Below are positions 38,797-38,839 of a stretch of 38,839 bases of DNA, in pieces. The notes beneath the pieces are model-generated. The model had not been told where the DNA came from, searched no databases, and saw only the letters and a list, made by a program, of their open reading frames with translations. Position 1 is the first letter of the stretch. Each line of letters starts with the position of its first letter. Source of the DNA: RGIG3009 sp045541495 (GTDB lineage: Bacteria; Bacillota; Clostridia; Oscillospirales; Acutalibacteraceae); contig JAZQJE010000022.1 of assembly GCA_045541495.1 (NCBI GenBank), positions 1 to 38,839 of the forward strand, given 5' to 3'. The translations under genes and the position numbers were made by a program.

Positions 38797-38838
38797 AAGC
38801 CGGACGCTGTCAGAGTGTCTGCCCGGGGGGGCTGTTTT
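38797..38838 (+). terminator. Possible terminator at the window end
   Basis: GGACGCT and AGTGTCT can pair with wobbles around GTCAG, flanked by AAAAGCC and GGCTGTTTT. The run GCCCGGGGGGGC in between is odd, and the feature touches the window edge, so it is uncertain. Confidence 0.35.
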
Positions 38839-38839
38839 G

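Noticed and set aside
1..38839. CRISPR array, rRNA operon, transposase gene or prophage
   Set aside because: No regularly spaced identical repeats with variable spacers, no rRNA sequence and no transposase or phage structural genes were found apart from the partial serine recombinase at the left edge.

Overview
The window looks like a chromosomal segment of a low-oxygen gut-type Firmicute of class Clostridia, most likely Oscillospirales/Ruminococcaceae. The reasons are the consensus SigA-type promoters and strong Shine-Dalgarno sites, the DUF1292, DUF177-rpmF and DUF512-der-plsY-gpsA gene neighbourhoods, a SCIFF ranthipeptide locus (a clostridial marker), and a Thr-rich anchored surface protein of the kind common in Ruminococcus relatives. 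spoIVA, which often follows gpsA in spore formers, is absent here; that is only a weak hint about sporulation. This assignment is inference from gene content.

Layout. 1-550: the 3' end of a large serine recombinase, i.e. the edge of a mobile element, followed by GC-rich hairpin sequence. 553-2176: a DUF1292 gene divergent from a pair of half-size TauE/SafE permease genes, whose roughly 420-nt leader carries a regular series of ribosome-binding sites and minute ORFs. 2323-4120: pgi plus a small P-loop protein. 4245-9591: core genes (DUF177, rpmF, a tandem intergenic repeat, DUF512 radical-SAM-like protein, der, plsY, gpsA). 9678-12061: a small membrane protein converging on and overlapping nth, then rarA. 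12338-16951: potABCD polyamine importer and a HAD phosphatase. 17017-17518: two tRNA-Ser genes; the 3' end of the second is repeated downstream around a hairpin-rich insert. 17781-22080: glgB (eukaryote-type GH13_8) and, on the other strand, a YyaL-type thioredoxin-domain protein with a tiny downstream gene. 22243-24186: two small genes and a decayed sugar locus, consisting of an AraC regulator broken by two in-frame stops and divergent from a GH31 remnant. 24264-27183: the SCIFF precursor, an attenuator-like hairpin, the SCIFF maturase and a coupled PLP decarboxylase. 27275-31655: an operon of two ABC-exporter-like membrane proteins without ATPase domains, a HAD hydrolase and a NagZ-like GH3 enzyme. 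31693-34682 (minus): a Crp/Fnr regulator with a NitT/TauT-type ABC importer. 34845-38793: a Thr-rich anchored surface protein, a PLP aminotransferase and an SGNH esterase.

How parts fit. Polyamine supply appears twice: import by PotABCD, and possible synthesis by the Orn/Lys/Arg-type decarboxylase translationally coupled to the SCIFF maturase. Carbohydrate storage and turnover is represented by pgi, glgB, the GH3 enzyme and the dead AraC/GH31 pair. The most unusual items are the mini-ORF leader at 1025-1438, the NBD-less ABC membrane pair in the 27-31 kb operon, the seven-cysteine SCIFF precursor, and the tRNA-Ser 3'-end triplication. No CRISPR array, rRNA or intact insertion sequence was seen.
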